A DNA stretch of 14,356 bases. Origin: Actinomycetes bacterium (GTDB lineage: Bacteria; Actinomycetota; Acidimicrobiia; Acidimicrobiales; RAAP-2). Shown here one piece after another: positions 14,295 through 14,356 of the stretch. The notes beneath the pieces are model-generated. The model had not been told where the DNA came from, did no database searches, and worked only from the letters and a program-made list of their open reading frames with translations. Every line of letters starts with the position of its first letter. Within the stretch, counting starts at the first letter, position 1. The position numbers were made by a program, and so were the translations under genes. The stretch covers positions 1 through 14,356 of the forward strand of contig JANXTQ010000223.1 of the NCBI GenBank assembly GCA_025352305.1. Reading direction: 5' to 3'.

Positions 14295-14326
14295 TTGACA
14301 GTAAGCCCTAACGGCGTTACGGTCAA
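14295..14326. promoter_or_regulatory. Overlapping divergent promoters on an inverted repeat
   Basis: On the plus strand, TTGACA (14295-14300), 17 nt and TACGGT (14318-14323) form a good promoter. On the minus strand the same DNA reads TTGACC (14326-14321), 17 nt and TACTGT (14303-14298), also good. Both come from an inverted repeat, TTGACAGTAA with TTACGGTCAA (9 of 10 paired, 12-nt spacer). The plus promoter would serve a gene beyond the window; the minus one would give the beta-helix/OmpA gene a leader of about 260 nt. Confidence 0.5.
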
Positions 14327-14356
14327 TCGGATACCTAGGGAGGGCCGTGACCGGTC

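Larger units (their letters stand above)
14032..14356. other. Upstream regulatory region of the beta-helix/OmpA gene
   Basis: This non-coding stretch holds, from the gene outward, a ribosome binding site, an 18-bp palindrome, a TATATAT element, two similar copies of GTC(G)AAAATCCC (14148-14158 and 14185-14196) and an inverted-repeat promoter pair near the window edge. The plus-strand frames across it look like chance. A plus-strand gene may begin at GTG 14347 after AGGGAGGG, but too little is visible to call it. Confidence 0.5.

Noticed and set aside
13999..14298. Plus-strand open frames over the upstream region of the surface-protein gene
   Set aside because: They run antisense to the signal peptide coding region and across clear regulatory palindromes, with no family resemblance.
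1..14356. CRISPR array, insertion sequence or tRNA gene
   Set aside because: I saw no regularly spaced repeats, no transposase-like protein and no cloverleaf-like sequence.

Overview
The window is a type IV pilus (T4P) locus, with one large secreted protein gene beside it. The organism is most likely a monoderm actinobacterium. Supporting signs are the actinobacterial style of the pilins, GTG starts, a CFP-6-like PH protein, a DUF429 protein, moderate-to-high GC by eye, and no secretin, PilP or other outer-membrane pilus part. An Acidimicrobiia-like lineage is a guess.

Region 1 (1-5863, plus strand) is one operon: pilB (5' end cut by the window edge), pilC, then three minor-pilin genes in tight or overlapping order. 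They look like PilW-, PilV- and PilX-type minor pilins. The first two carry large extra extracellular modules: a beta-solenoid-like C-terminal half on the PilW-like protein and two putative Ig (He_PIG-like) domains on the PilV-like protein. This suggests an adhesive pilus-tip complex.

Region 2 (5864-8150, plus strand) starts with a roughly 336-bp regulatory gap holding a SOS-box-like palindrome, a weak terminator, an AT-rich promoter and a 12-bp palindrome. Three paralogous pilin genes follow. The first is the probable major pilin and ends in a very strong UUCG-loop terminator. The second has lost the Glu+5 of the class III signal (Gln instead), and the third has Ala instead of Gly at -1.

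Region 3 (8251-10136, plus strand) holds pilT, the retraction ATPase, followed 3 nt later by a DUF429 (predicted RNase H-like) gene whose first two acidic positions look substituted. Convergent to it, on the minus strand, are pilD (prepilin peptidase) and, upstream of pilD with a 4-nt overlap, a small membrane protein with a bacterial PH domain.

Region 4 (11498-14356, minus strand) holds a secreted protein of 825 residues: signal peptide, parallel beta-helix, three Ig/invasin-like domains and a C-terminal OmpA-like domain. It has a clear terminator. Its leader contains a perfect 18-bp palindrome, and further upstream lies a pair of overlapping divergent promoter-like sequences.

Together, PilB and PilT would extend and retract fibres built on the PilC platform from PilD-processed pilins, with the W/V/X-like minor pilins initiating and decorating the tip. 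The roles of DUF429, the PH protein and the beta-helix/OmpA protein are not shown by the sequence. No RNA genes, insertion sequences or CRISPR arrays were seen.
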